Counted from the stretch's first letter, positions 1 to 8,396 are shown. The stretch: 18,681 nucleotides of DNA from Scatosoma sp045660225 (GCA_045660225.1 JAZRDK010000004.1:1-18681), one strand, 5' to 3'. Program-made: numbers and translations. Notes: a model not told the origin generated them from the letters alone.

Positions 1-9
1 ATACAAGGG

Positions 10-33
10 AAACCCCCCCCGCTTGTGGGGTGG
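10..33 (-). terminator. possible terminator of the AraC-type gene
   Basis: Read on the minus strand just after the regulator's stop codon, CCCC and GGGG are separated by ACAAGC, and the G run continues to eight before TTT. The G run allows slipped pairing and the U tract is short, so this is a weak terminator call. Confidence 0.35.
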
Positions 34-41
34 CGCTTTCC

Positions 42-905
42 TTAAAAATCCGACGACGATTTTCTAAATTCGGAAGGGGTCAGTCCCGTAAAACGTTTGA
101 AATTATGGTTCAGAGAAGAAATGCTTTCATAATTCAAATCCAAGGCGATTTCGCCGACGGTATAATTGGTGTTACGCAAAAGTTCTTTTGCGCGCATCAG
201 TTTCAGCTCGTTCAAATAGGCAATGACGGTTTTCCCCGTATGCGCTTTGAAAAGCATAGAAAAATGCGAATAGGAATAGGGAGTGAATTTTGCGAGTTCC
301 ACAACGGGCAAACGCAAATATTTCGGGTTTTTCACTAGCGATAAAAAGGAGTTCAGCCATTGCGGATACGCTTCCGTCGTATTCAGCTGTTGTTCGTTGT
401 ATGCAAGCAACAGTCGATTGACAATCAAAACGGTATATTTTTCGTAATCGTTCTTCGAATAAAACTGTGCGGATAACGCTTTCGAATATACGGCTTCCAG
501 CGTGTCATCGTGTAATGAAAAGGATAACGGAAGGGTGGAACGTAGCAATTTTTCTTCTATGGGATACAAAGCGAACAGCTTGTCCGCGACGTCGTTGGAG
601 AACCCAAAGGAGAGCGTTTCACTCTGTTTGTTTGCAAAGGTAAAGGAGTGATAATCGCTGGGTCGAAGCAGGCAGGCATAGCCCTTGGTTGCCACTTGCG
701 TGACGTCGTTGACCGTATGCTGAATTTTGCCTTTGACGACAAGCAAAAGTTCCCAATGCTGGTGGCAATGCCAATAGGGATAGGGCATATTCCGCCAGTT
801 AAAGCCTGCCACGTCGCTGTTATGGATATTCGTAACTTGCAGGACGGAGACCCCTCGTTCTCCTCCGCCGAAATTATATTGCGGTTTCAAAATTTCTTTT
901 TTCAT
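42..905 (-). CDS. AraC/XylS-family transcriptional regulator
   Basis: A 287-residue protein with the usual two-domain plan. The N-terminal half looks like a cupin sensor; the cluster HCHQHWE at residues 46-52 is typical of the sugar-binding cupin of AraC regulators. The C-terminal ~90 residues carry two helix-turn-helix motifs: the first includes VVELAKF and SYSHFSMLFK, the second includes VGEIALDLNYES followed by the signature FKRFTGLTPSEFRK near the end. It is transcribed divergently from the GH94 phosphorylase gene, 232 nt away, which suggests it controls that gene in response to a sugar; this is inference from position. The start at 905 is chosen because a consensus promoter lies directly upstream and no later ATG, GTG or TTG keeps the cupin intact. 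There is no upstream Shine-Dalgarno, and the mRNA may begin at the start codon itself. Confidence 0.9.
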   Translation of the reverse strand: MKKEILKPQYNFGGGERGVSVLQVTNIHNSDVAGFNWRNMPYPYWHCHQHWELLLVVKGKIQHTVNDVTQVATKGYACLLRPSDYHSFTFANKQSETLSFGFSNDVADKLFALYPIEEKLLRSTLPLSFSLHDDTLEAVYSKALSAQFYSKNDYEKYTVLIVNRLLLAYNEQQLNTTEAYPQWLNSFLSLVKNPKYLRLPVVELAKFTPYSYSHFSMLFKAHTGKTVIAYLNELKLMRAKELLRNTNYTVGEIALDLNYESISSLNHNFKRFTGLTPSEFRKSSSDF

Positions 906-911
906 ACGAAT

Positions 912-940
912 AGTATACGATAAAAGGCGTCGGCTGTCAA
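912..940 (-). promoter_or_regulatory. sigma-A promoter of the AraC-type gene
   Basis: On the minus strand TTGACA (940-935) is separated by exactly 17 nt from TATACT (917-912). Only 6 nt lie between the -10 box and the ATG at 905, so transcription should start at or next to the A of the start codon. Confidence 0.75.
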
Positions 941-967
941 GAATAAAACCGTTGCCTAAAATAAAAA

Positions 968-979
968 AATACGCGTATT
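968..979. promoter_or_regulatory. 12-bp palindrome between divergent promoters, operator candidate
   Basis: AATACGCGTATT is a perfect palindrome midway between the AraC-type promoter and the predicted phosphorylase promoter. It could be a regulator binding site. AraC-family proteins more often bind direct repeats, so another factor, or chance, is possible. Confidence 0.3.
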
Positions 980-1034
980 GACAAGTAAAAAGGCAAAAAA
1001 TCGTGAAAAATTACAGGCTTTTAAGAGAAAATTA

Positions 1035-1064
1035 TATACAAAAACGCGATAAGTGTGGTATGAT
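1035..1064 (+). promoter_or_regulatory. probable promoter of the GH94 gene
   Basis: An extended -10, TGG-TATGAT (-10 at 1059-1064), follows a weak -35 TATACA (1035-1040) at 18 nt spacing. A weak -35 with a TGn -10 fits an activated promoter, as expected for an AraC target. A TTGACA at 978-983 has no usable -10 at 17 nt. Confidence 0.5.
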
Positions 1065-1137
1065 AGTATTGTGAAGGTTTTCCATCGGGCGTTTATATAG
1101 TCGCAGGGGAAGAAAAACGGGTAATAGGAGAAAAAGT

Positions 1138-3495
1138 ATGGATTTTAGCGAAGACAAGAAAAAATATTACGAATTTGACGATGCAAACAGAGAAATCATC
1201 TTCAAAAGATACGATATGCCGTCGCCTTGGATGAACTTTTTGACGAACGGCGAATTTTTTACGATGATTTCGCAGGCAGGCGGAAACCTGAGCTGGTACA
1301 AATCCCCTGAAATTTGGAGAATTGGCAGATACCCGTTTTATCTGTTGCCGACGGACGAAAACGGTTTGTTCATCTACATCAAAGATTTGAAAACGGGCAA
1401 GGTTTGGAATCCCAACTTTTTGCCTAGACACGAGAGTTTGGACTTCTTTGAATCCAGACATGGTATGGGATATACGAAATTCGTCGCGGAAAAAGACGGG
1501 GTAAAAGCCGTGATAACGGCGTTTGTTGGAAAGGAAAACGCGCTGATTTACAAGCTGGAAATCACGTCCGTGGACGATAGAAAATTGCAAATTTTCACCG
1601 CGAAGGAAATGGCGAATATGGAATATTTGCGCGAAGTACAATGGGAATACTACACGCGAAATTCCAACAACATCACCTACAACAAGGAAAAGGACGCGCT
1701 CGTTTACGATTATTTCATCGACGCGCAGGCGCGCCCCAACGAAACGCCGTACGTGTTCTTTACGTCGACGCTCAAATCCAGCTCCTACACAGCGGTAAGA
1801 AAGGACTTTTGCGGGGCGTATAGGGGCTTGAACGACCCGATTTGTATTGAAAAGGGCGTGTGCCCGAACACCGAGCTTTACGGCGGTGAAAGTATTTTCG
1901 CCTTTTCCTACGACGTATCCGTCGGCGCAAAAACGCAGGCGTTCTATTTCACGCTGGGCACGGTCGACAAAAAAGCGGACGTGGGCGCGTACATTGAAAA
2001 GTTCAAAAACACGGATTTTGTCGAAAACGAGTTTGCCTACTTAAAGAAAAAATGGGACGAAAAGCTGGGCCGTTTCCAGGTCAAGACGGGCGACGTTCAG
2101 CTGGATAGGATGGCGAATATTTGGAACCCGTACCAGGTTTACAACGTGTACTACATTTGCCGTGAAATCTCGTATTATGCGACGGGCACAGTCAGGGGGA
2201 TGGGCGTAAGAGACGGCGCGCAAGACGCGATTAGCAACGTCGTTTACGACCCCGAAAGCGCCAAGGCAAGAGTCAAGGAACTTATGCTGGAGCAGTTCCG
2301 AGAAGGCAAGACGACGCATTATTATTACCATATCGAGAAAAGACCGTCCATGGTCAGCGACAGAAGCGACAACCATTTGTGGATGATTTATACGGCGTAC
2401 GAATACGCGATGGAAACGGGCGATTTGACGTTCTTAGACGAAGTCGTTCCTTACTTTGACGGTGGCGAAGGCACGGTACTTGAACACCTGACGCGCGCAG
2501 TCGAGTATTCCATGGCGCACTTGGGCAAAGACGGTATTCCCTTGATGCTTGGAAGCGACTGGAACGATTGCTTGGACTCCGTCGGCAAAGAAGGTAAAGG
2601 CGAATCGGTCATGGTGGCGGAACAGCTTGTTATGGGTGCAAGGATGATGGCGGATTTGTGCAAGCTGAAGGGGGTAGACGGCTCGTATTTCGAAAAAGTG
2701 TTCAACAACCAAAAGAACATCATCAATGAAAAAATGTACGACGGCGACAGATACGTGCGCGCGGTAACGGACGACGGCGTGCGCTTGGGCGAAAAAGCGC
2801 AACCGTGCGGTCAAATTTGGCTGAACTCTAACTCGTGGGCGGTGCTCTCGGGCGTAGCGGACGAGAAGCGCGGTAACGCTTGTATGGACAACGTTATGAA
2901 GTACTTGAACAGCGAAATCGGGCTGGTAAAACAGTACCCTGCGCTCAATCCCAGCTATCCCACGAAGGAAAACCCCGTATCGTGGGCGACGCCAGGCATC
3001 AGTGAAAACGGCGGTGTATTTTGCCACGCAAACACGTGGGCAATCATCGCGTACTGTATGCTGAACAGACCCAACGACGCGTACACGGTATACAGCGAGC
3101 TGATTCCCGACAACGTTATTTCGAAGGTCGGTGTGGAAAGATACATAACCGAACCGTACATCTATTCGTCGAATATCAGGGCGCTGTACGCTCCGCGCGG
3201 TGGCGAGGCGGCGGTCAGCTGGGTAACGGGTACGTCCGCGTGGATGAACCTTGCGTTGCAACAGTATATGTTCGGTGTAAAGCCGAAGTTCGATTGCTTG
3301 GAAATTAAGCCTTGTCTTCCCGACCATATCAAGGAAGCAACGGTTACGAGAAAGTTCCAAAACTCCACCTATAACGTCAAGATTTTCAATTCTGGCGCGA
3401 AGGGAATCAAGAAGTTCGTCGTCAACGGCGTAGAACAAAAAGACTACTGTATCAAGCCTACGGCAGACGTCATCAACGTAGAAATCTATATGTAA
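1138..3495 (+). CDS. GH94-family glycoside phosphorylase (cellobiose/chitobiose phosphorylase-like)
   Basis: A 785-residue protein close to the ~800 residues usual for GH94. These enzymes cleave beta-glucosidic disaccharides with inorganic phosphate, giving a sugar 1-phosphate and a free sugar, which saves ATP in fermenting cells. The N-terminal ~270 residues form the beta-sandwich part. The (alpha/alpha)6 catalytic part carries the RDGAQD segment near residue 360, SDNHLWM near 405, and the catalytic-region motif GSDWNDCLD at residues 472-480, whose Asp residues include the general acid. No signal peptide is visible, so it is cytoplasmic. AGGAG at 1126-1130 lies 7 nt before the ATG. The gene stands alone, divergent from an AraC-type regulator, with a terminator after it. 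Substrate (cellobiose, chitobiose, cellobionate, laminaribiose or other) cannot be read from the sequence. Confidence 0.88.
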   Translation: MDFSEDKKKYYEFDDANREIIFKRYDMPSPWMNFLTNGEFFTMISQAGGNLSWYKSPEIWRIGRYPFYLLPTDENGLFIYIKDLKTGKVWNPNFLPRHESLDFFESRHGMGYTKFVAEKDGVKAVITAFVGKENALIYKLEITSVDDRKLQIFTAKEMANMEYLREVQWEYYTRNSNNITYNKEKDALVYDYFIDAQARPNETPYVFFTSTLKSSSYTAVRKDFCGAYRGLNDPICIEKGVCPNTELYGGESIFAFSYDVSVGAKTQAFYFTLGTVDKKADVGAYIEKFKNTDFVENEFAYLKKKWDEKLGRFQVKTGDVQLDRMANIWNPYQVYNVYYICREISYYATGTVRGMGVRDGAQDAISNVVYDPESAKARVKELMLEQFREGKTTHYYYHIEKRPSMVSDRSDNHLWMIYTAYEYAMETGDLTFLDEVVPYFDGGEGTVLEHLTRAVEYSMAHLGKDGIPLMLGSDWNDCLDSVGKEGKGESVMVAEQLVMGARMMADLCKLKGVDGSYFEKVFNNQKNIINEKMYDGDRYVRAVTDDGVRLGEKAQPCGQIWLNSNSWAVLSGVADEKRGNACMDNVMKYLNSEIGLVKQYPALNPSYPTKENPVSWATPGISENGGVFCHANTWAIIAYCMLNRPNDAYTVYSELIPDNVISKVGVERYITEPYIYSSNIRALYAPRGGEAAVSWVTGTSAWMNLALQQYMFGVKPKFDCLEIKPCLPDHIKEATVTRKFQNSTYNVKIFNSGAKGIKKFVVNGVEQKDYCIKPTADVINVEIYM

Positions 3496-3560
3496 GGAAA
3501 AAGCGACCTGCAAAGGGGCGGTTTTCATAGGTTTTTCTGAAAGAACGAATAAATACGAAA

Positions 3561-3600
3561 GAAACAGTTTGATTTTCATATCGGATTGTTTCTTTTTTTA
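3561..3600 (+). terminator. rho-independent terminator after the GH94 gene
   Basis: GAAACAGTTTGAT (3561-3573) pairs with ATCGGATTGTTTC (3580-3592) through a 6-nt loop. The 13 pairs include three G-U pairs and are followed by seven T. Confidence 0.8.
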
Positions 3601-3705
3601 TTCTTAAACAAACATTTGGTGCGACGTTTGTTGTGGCAATTCGTTTTTGATTATGTTATAGCGTAGGTCGTTTTATCTTTCCAAACATAAAATTTGGGCA
3701 AGGCA

Positions 3706-3734
3706 TTGCTTTTTTGCCGAAATTGTGTTATAAT
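3706..3734 (+). promoter_or_regulatory. promoter of the sbcD-sbcC operon
   Basis: TTGCTT (3706-3711), a 17-nt spacer and TATAAT (3729-3734) with an extended TGT directly upstream. It lies 30 nt before the sbcD start codon. Confidence 0.8.
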
Positions 3735-3763
3735 AAGGTATACGAAAAAATGAAGGGAACACT

Positions 3764-4900
3764 ATGAAATTTATTCACGTATCCGACCTGCACTTAGGCA
3801 AGCGCTTACACGAACACTCGCTAATAGAAGACCAAACCGCGATTCTTTCACAAATTTTGAAGGTTATCGACGACGAAAAACCGGACGGCATTTTGATTGC
3901 CGGCGACGTATACGATAAGAGTATGCCCAGCGCCGAAGCAGTCCAAGTTTTCGACGCTTTTTTGGTGGAGTTGTTACATAGAAACTTGCGCGCGTTTATC
4001 ATCAGCGGTAACCACGATTCCCCAGAAAGGATTGCGTTTGGCTCTAAAATTATGTCCGCAAGCGGTATTCACCTTTCGCCCGTTTACGACGGCACGGTTG
4101 CGCCGATTACGTTAACCGACGAGTTTGGGGAAGTTTGCGTGTATATGTTGCCGTTTGTCAAGCCTTCGCACGTACGCAGATTTTACGAAGACGAAAGCAT
4201 CGACTCGTACACGGACGCGCTCCGCGTTGCCGTCGAGAAAATGCAAATCGACGTAAATAAACGTAACGTTCTTGTTACGCACCAGTTCGTGACGGGCGCA
4301 ACGCGCTCTGAATCGGAAGAAACGGTAGGGGGGACGGACAACGTCGACGCCGTCGTTTTCGACGCGTTCGATTACGTCGCGCTTGGGCATTTGCACGGCG
4401 CGCAGGCTTGCGGAAATCCGAAAATCCGTTACTCTGGCACGCCCTTAAAATACTCGTTTGCAGAGGCGGACGATGAGAAATCCGTTACCGTGCTCACCTT
4501 CTTGGAAAAGGGCAAGGACGTGGAAATTAGGACGGTCGCGTTGACTCCGATTCGAGATATGCGCAGGTTAAAAGGCAAGTTTGCCGAATTGACCGCCACT
4601 ACGCGCGAAAACAACCCGTTTAGGGAAGATTACGTACAAATTACGCTGACGGACGAAGACGATATTCCCGATGCCATGCAAAGGTTGCAACTCGTCTATA
4701 AAAACGCGTTAAACCTGCGTTACGACAACGCGCGTACGCGCGCCGAAACCGACCTTTCGCTTGCATGTGAAACGGAGCAAAAGAGTGCGTTTACGCTGTT
4801 TTCCGAATTTTATGCATCGAGAAACGGCGCTGAGATGGGCGAAACACAGTTTAAGTATATGCAAACGCTTATTGAAGGGATAGAAGGAGAAGAAGTATGA
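3764..4900 (+). CDS. sbcD: exonuclease SbcCD subunit D (Mre11-like nuclease)
   Basis: A 378-residue calcineurin-like metallophosphoesterase, the nuclease half of SbcCD, which opens hairpins and trims blocked or broken DNA ends in an ATP-dependent complex with SbcC. All phosphoesterase metal-site motifs are present in order: SDLHLG (D8, H10), GDVYD (47-51), GNHDSP (82-87), VTHQF (H173) and GHLHG (208-212). Length is normal for bacterial SbcD (about 370-410). The C-terminal capping and SbcC-binding part follows residue ~270. AAGGGA lies 5 nt before the ATG. The stop codon overlaps the sbcC start in an ATGA, so the two subunits are translationally coupled. Confidence 0.97.
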   Translation: MKFIHVSDLHLGKRLHEHSLIEDQTAILSQILKVIDDEKPDGILIAGDVYDKSMPSAEAVQVFDAFLVELLHRNLRAFIISGNHDSPERIAFGSKIMSASGIHLSPVYDGTVAPITLTDEFGEVCVYMLPFVKPSHVRRFYEDESIDSYTDALRVAVEKMQIDVNKRNVLVTHQFVTGATRSESEETVGGTDNVDAVVFDAFDYVALGHLHGAQACGNPKIRYSGTPLKYSFAEADDEKSVTVLTFLEKGKDVEIRTVALTPIRDMRRLKGKFAELTATTRENNPFREDYVQITLTDEDDIPDAMQRLQLVYKNALNLRYDNARTRAETDLSLACETEQKSAFTLFSEFYASRNGAEMGETQFKYMQTLIEGIEGEEV

Positions 4901-7665
4901 GACCTACAAAGCTGATTATTTCCGCCTTCGGTCCGTACGCAGGCAGGGAAGAACTGGATTTAAACGCGCTTGGCGAAAACGGGTTATATTTGATTACGGG
5001 CACGACGGGCGCAGGCAAAACTTCGATTTTCGACGCGATTGCGTACGCCTTGTACGATACACCCAGTGGCAGTGCTCGAAAAGATTTTATGCTCCGTTCG
5101 AAATACGCGGACGAAACGACGGAAACGTTTGTTGAATTAGAGTTTATTTGCAACGAGAAACGGTATAAAGTGAGAAGAAGTCCTGAATACGTGCGCCGAA
5201 AAACGCGTGGCGAAGGGACGACGAAACAGCCTGCAAAAGCGGAACTGCATCTTCCAGACGGCAGGATTATCGACAAAAGCAAGTCGGAAGTAACCGCGGC
5301 GGTTACGCAAATTATCGGTGTAGACAAAGAACAATTTTTCCAGATTGCGATGATAGCGCAAGGGGATTTTAGAAAGGTCTTGCTTTCCGGGACGCAAGAA
5401 AGAAAGGAGATTTTCCGCGAGATTTTCAAGACGCATAAATTTGAAAAAATCCAAAATAAAATCAAGGAAGAATTTGGCAAGGTCAAGGAAGAATACAACA
5501 CGGCAAAACACAGCCTTTCCGTGTTTATGCGTGGGATTTCGTGCGCGGAAACGAGCGAGCATTATGCAAAAAGCCGTCTTGCGGTCACGGGTGCGTTGAC
5601 GATGGAAGAAACGACGACGCTTTTGAAGACGTTGCTTTTGGAAGACGAAGAAATGCGCTCGGCGTTTGTAGGTCGATTATCGGAAATCGACAAAACGCTT
5701 GAAGGCATCAACGCTGACGTTGGTAAAGCGCAAGCATACGAGAAGGCATTGAACGAGTACGAAAGCAAATCTTCGCGAATTCCGCGTGTGAAAACGGCGT
5801 TGGATGATGCGGAAGTCGTTTACGCGCGTGAAAAGGGGCGAGAATCGGAAGAAAAACAACTAATCGAGTCCATCATCAACTTGGAAGGACTTTTGCCGGA
5901 ATACGCCGTTTTAGACGCTTTACAAGAAGAGATAAACGCCTTGACGACAAAAGGACAGGCGGAAGAACAACAAAAAGCGCGTTTGGGTGCGGATTTCGAG
6001 AAGAAAACGGCGCGAATTGAAGAATTGAAGGCAAAGTCTAAGGCGTATGAAAACGCTGGGAAACGGCGCGCTTTGGCGGAGGCGGAAAAGGCGGAGTTGG
6101 AAAACGAACGCCAAAAGACGCAAGAGCTTGGCAAGGAATTGCGCGCGCTTGGGGAAATGAAGGCGGATTTAGAACGCCTGCAAAAGGAATACCTTTTAGC
6201 AAGCGAAGAAGCGAGCCGTTGTACAAGTGCATACAACGACGTCAATCGCCGTTTCTTGGACGGGCAGGCGGGGATTATGGCAAGCGGACTTGTAAGCGGT
6301 CAGCCTTGTCCCGTTTGCGGTGCGTTAGAACATCCAAATCCGGCAACAAGCAAGGACGAAGTGCCGACGGAAACGGCGTTGAAAACGGCGAAAAAGACGG
6401 CGGAAGAGGCGGGTAAGATTGCCGAAGAAAAGAGCAATCAATGCGCCGTACAAAAGGGTAAAGTCGACGAATTAGAAGGGCGCGTTGCTAAGCAAGTTCA
6501 GGCGGTTTTGGACGGTGAAAAAGAAGACGCACTTTTAGCTGTGCGTCAGAAATGGACGAAGTTGAGCGACGAAATTTCAAGCCTTCAAACGCGGGTTGAA
6601 AAGGAAAAAGAAAACGAAAAGGCAAAGGCGAATATCGACGAGTTTCTTCCTTCGGAAGAAAAAGCGTTGGAAACGATGCGCGAAAGCATCGTGAACGTTG
6701 AAAAAACGCTTGGCGCGGACGCGGTAAAAAAACAGCAAAAGCAAGAACAGGCAACGGTGTTGAAAGGTAAACTAAAATACGCCACAAAACGCGAGGCGGA
6801 AGACGTTTTACAGGGGTTAAAGGCGCGTTTGGAAGGTTTGAAAAAGGCGTTTCAAAACGCCAAGGATGCGTATGAAGAAAGAAAGGACGCGTTGGTTAAA
6901 CTCGGTGGTGAAGTTTCGTCGTTGAAGTCGGTTTTGGATAAATCCGAGAAAATCGATTTGCAGGCTACGATAGAAAAAAGGGATGCCTGCAACGCGGAAA
7001 AGGCGGCGGTTACGTCCAAATACGAGGCGGTGGTTGCACGTTTGCAAGCCAACGTGGATTGTTTGCAAAACGTTGAGAAAATCGCGCGTGAACAAAGGGC
7101 GTTGGAAGAAAAATACGTTTGGATGCAGGCGTTGTCTGAAACGGCGAACGGTGAACTGCGCGCGAAGGAAAAAATTGCCTTCGAAACGTACGTGCAAATG
7201 GGGTATTTCGATAGGATTTTGCGCCGAGCAAACTTGCGCTTGAACAAAATGACGGGCGGTCAGTACGACTTAATTCGTCGCGCCGTTGCCGACAACAATA
7301 AATCGGCGTACGGGTTGGATATCGACGTTGTAGACCATTACAACGGGACGACGCGTTCGGTTAGTTCTTTGTCTGGTGGTGAACAGTTTAAGGCGTCGTT
7401 GGCGTTGGCGCTTGGTTTGTCGGACGAAATTCGCTCTTCGGCAGGTGGAGTGCGTTTGGATACGATGTTTGTGGACGAAGGATTTGGGTCTTTGGATGGA
7501 GAATCTTTACAACTTGCGATTGCTACCTTGCAAGATTTGGTGGAAGGGAACCGCTTGGTGGGGATTATTTCGCACGTGGAAGAATTGAAAAATAAAATCG
7601 ACAAAAAAATCGTCGTGACCAAGCAAACGAGTGGCGGTAGTCATGCGAAAGTTAAGCTGGATTAA
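4897..7665 (+). CDS. sbcC: exonuclease SbcCD subunit C (Rad50-like ATPase)
   Basis: A 922-residue SMC-like ATPase that partners SbcD in DNA double-strand-end and hairpin processing. The N-terminal lobe has Walker A GTTGAGKTS (35-43). A long charged coiled coil runs to a zinc hook CPVC (C471 and C474), almost exactly mid-protein, and back again. The C-terminal lobe has the ABC signature SLSGGEQ (around 824-830) and Walker B MFVDEGFGSLD (D860, E861). All key residues are present, so it should be active. AGGAG at 4885-4889 sits 7 nt before the ATG, inside the sbcD end. A terminator follows the stop closely, so the operon is just these two genes. Length is slightly short of the ~1000 residues common in the family, mostly in the coil. 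Confidence 0.97.
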   Translation: MRPTKLIISAFGPYAGREELDLNALGENGLYLITGTTGAGKTSIFDAIAYALYDTPSGSARKDFMLRSKYADETTETFVELEFICNEKRYKVRRSPEYVRRKTRGEGTTKQPAKAELHLPDGRIIDKSKSEVTAAVTQIIGVDKEQFFQIAMIAQGDFRKVLLSGTQERKEIFREIFKTHKFEKIQNKIKEEFGKVKEEYNTAKHSLSVFMRGISCAETSEHYAKSRLAVTGALTMEETTTLLKTLLLEDEEMRSAFVGRLSEIDKTLEGINADVGKAQAYEKALNEYESKSSRIPRVKTALDDAEVVYAREKGRESEEKQLIESIINLEGLLPEYAVLDALQEEINALTTKGQAEEQQKARLGADFEKKTARIEELKAKSKAYENAGKRRALAEAEKAELENERQKTQELGKELRALGEMKADLERLQKEYLLASEEASRCTSAYNDVNRRFLDGQAGIMASGLVSGQPCPVCGALEHPNPATSKDEVPTETALKTAKKTAEEAGKIAEEKSNQCAVQKGKVDELEGRVAKQVQAVLDGEKEDALLAVRQKWTKLSDEISSLQTRVEKEKENEKAKANIDEFLPSEEKALETMRESIVNVEKTLGADAVKKQQKQEQATVLKGKLKYATKREAEDVLQGLKARLEGLKKAFQNAKDAYEERKDALVKLGGEVSSLKSVLDKSEKIDLQATIEKRDACNAEKAAVTSKYEAVVARLQANVDCLQNVEKIAREQRALEEKYVWMQALSETANGELRAKEKIAFETYVQMGYFDRILRRANLRLNKMTGGQYDLIRRAVADNNKSAYGLDIDVVDHYNGTTRSVSSLSGGEQFKASLALALGLSDEIRSSAGGVRLDTMFVDEGFGSLDGESLQLAIATLQDLVEGNRLVGIISHVEELKNKIDKKIVVTKQTSGGSHAKVKLD

Positions 7666-7670
7666 AGACA

Positions 7671-7699
7671 AAACGCGGTGTTAGAAAACCGCGTTTTTT
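7671..7699 (+). terminator. rho-independent terminator after sbcC
   Basis: AAACGCGGT (7671-7679) pairs with ACCGCGTTT (7688-7696) and is followed by more T, six in all from 7694. Confidence 0.85.
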
Positions 7700-7755
7700 C
7701 TTGTTTGAAAGGTGCGATAAATTGCAGGCAAAAGAAAAAATCTCGTGAAAAACGA

Positions 7756-7784
7756 TTGATTTTTTCGTAAAAAGGGCGTATAAT
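7756..7784 (+). promoter_or_regulatory. promoter of tRNA-Arg(CCT)
   Basis: TTGATT (7756-7761), 17-nt spacer, TATAAT (7779-7784). The mature tRNA begins 24 nt downstream. Confidence 0.8.
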
Positions 7785-7807
7785 AAAGTCGTTAGAGAAA
7801 GTTAATT

Positions 7808-7882
7808 GCTTCCATAGTTAAATGGATATAACAAGCCCCTCCTAAGGGCTAGTTCTGGGTTCGATTCCCGGTGGGAGTACCA
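7808..7882 (+). tRNA. tRNA-Arg, anticodon CCT
   Basis: A full cloverleaf can be drawn. The acceptor GCTTCCA (7808-7814) pairs with TGGGAGT (7872-7878) with two G-U pairs. The anticodon stem AGCCC/GGGCT encloses loop CTCCTAA, giving anticodon CCT (7841-7843), which reads AGG. The T arm is CTGGG-TTCGATT-CCCGG. The terminal CCA is encoded at 7880-7882. It is monocistronic, with its own promoter and terminator. Confidence 0.95.
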
Positions 7883-7921
7883 AAAAATCGACAAGCTCCG
7901 ATAACGGACTTGTCGATTTTT
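7883..7921 (+). terminator. terminator after tRNA-Arg
   Basis: AAAAATCGACAAG (7883-7895) pairs with CTTGTCGATTTTT (7909-7921). A 13-bp stem and T-rich 3' arm directly follow the tRNA CCA. Confidence 0.85.
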
Positions 7922-7936
7922 ATTCAAACCGAAAGG

Positions 7937-8206
7937 CGTGGTGTGTAACCGCGACGTGGTGTGTAATCACGGCTTGTCGTGTATGACTTTGCCATAAGCG
8001 TATGTCGTTTTAGGCTTGATGTCATACAATTCTACCGCATGGATTGCATTCCGTTTTGCGGATTACACACGTGTCAAGGCGTGATGGAAGCAAGAATTCA
8101 ACGCATCCCCTAAAATTAGGTAGGGGGTTCACATTGTAGTCCCTGCCCATAACGTCTAATCGTGGTTTCTATGATGCAAAAAATATTCTCTTTAGGGAAT
8201 TCTTGC
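7937..8206. other. non-coding stretch with nested inverted repeats (possible structured RNA or element remnant)
   Basis: No convincing gene lies between the tRNA-Arg terminator and the next promoter at 8224. The stretch holds a 14-nt direct repeat CGTGGTGTGTAAYC at 7937-7950 and 7955-7968. A 10-bp perfect inverted repeat GTGTGTAATC (7959-7968)/GATTACACAC (8061-8070) encloses a second perfect 8-bp pair, TGTATGAC (7980-7987)/GTCATACA (8021-8028). Further on, GCAAGAATTC (8090-8099) pairs with GAATTCTTGC (8197-8206), and CCCCTA/TAGGGG forms a small hairpin at 8107-8126. I recognise no known RNA family. It may be a small RNA, a mobile-element scar or chance. Confidence 0.4.
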
Positions 8207-8223
8207 GATTGCCTCGTATTTTA

Positions 8224-8252
8224 TTGCAAAAAAAAGCGTAATATGCTATGAT
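8224..8252 (+). promoter_or_regulatory. promoter of the GIY-YIG gene
   Basis: TTGCAA (8224-8229), 17-nt spacer, TATGAT (8247-8252) with an extended TGC. Transcription would start near 8259, leaving a leader of about 138 nt before the ATG at 8397. Confidence 0.65.
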
Positions 8253-8290
8253 AAAGCCGTGTTTTGGCGGATAGGATTGTATGATACCTA

Positions 8291-8342
8291 ACGAAAGCGT
8301 CGGCAAACTTTCTCTGCCAAGCAGAAAACAATCGCTTTGCGT
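8291..8342 (+). promoter_or_regulatory. foldable leader of the GIY-YIG mRNA
   Basis: ACG+AAAGCG (8291-8299) pairs with CGCTTT+CGT (8333-8342) with one bulged G, and encloses an inner hairpin TCTGC-CAA-GCAGA (8313-8325). No U tract follows, so it is not a plain terminator, and it matches no riboswitch class I know. It could affect translation or mRNA stability. Confidence 0.35.
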
Positions 8343-8396
8343 GCAAAAGAGTTTTAGAGTTTTTTATCCAACCTTTAGAGTGGAACATTTTTTAAT

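Noticed and set aside
2434..3579. Long open frame (381 codons) on the minus strand opposite the GH94 gene
   Set aside because: It is the shadow of a GC-rich coding frame: arginine- and valine-heavy composition, no domain, no ribosome site, and it spans the GH94 terminator.
7808..7882. tRNA-Arg as an integration site with a repeated 3' end
   Set aside because: I looked downstream for a copy of the tRNA 3' end and saw none, and no tyrosine integrase is present.
8090..8206. 117-bp unit bounded by GCAAGAATTC inverted repeats as a complete MITE
   Set aside because: No target-site duplication is visible on its flanks and no second copy lies in the window; kept only as part of the repeat-rich stretch.
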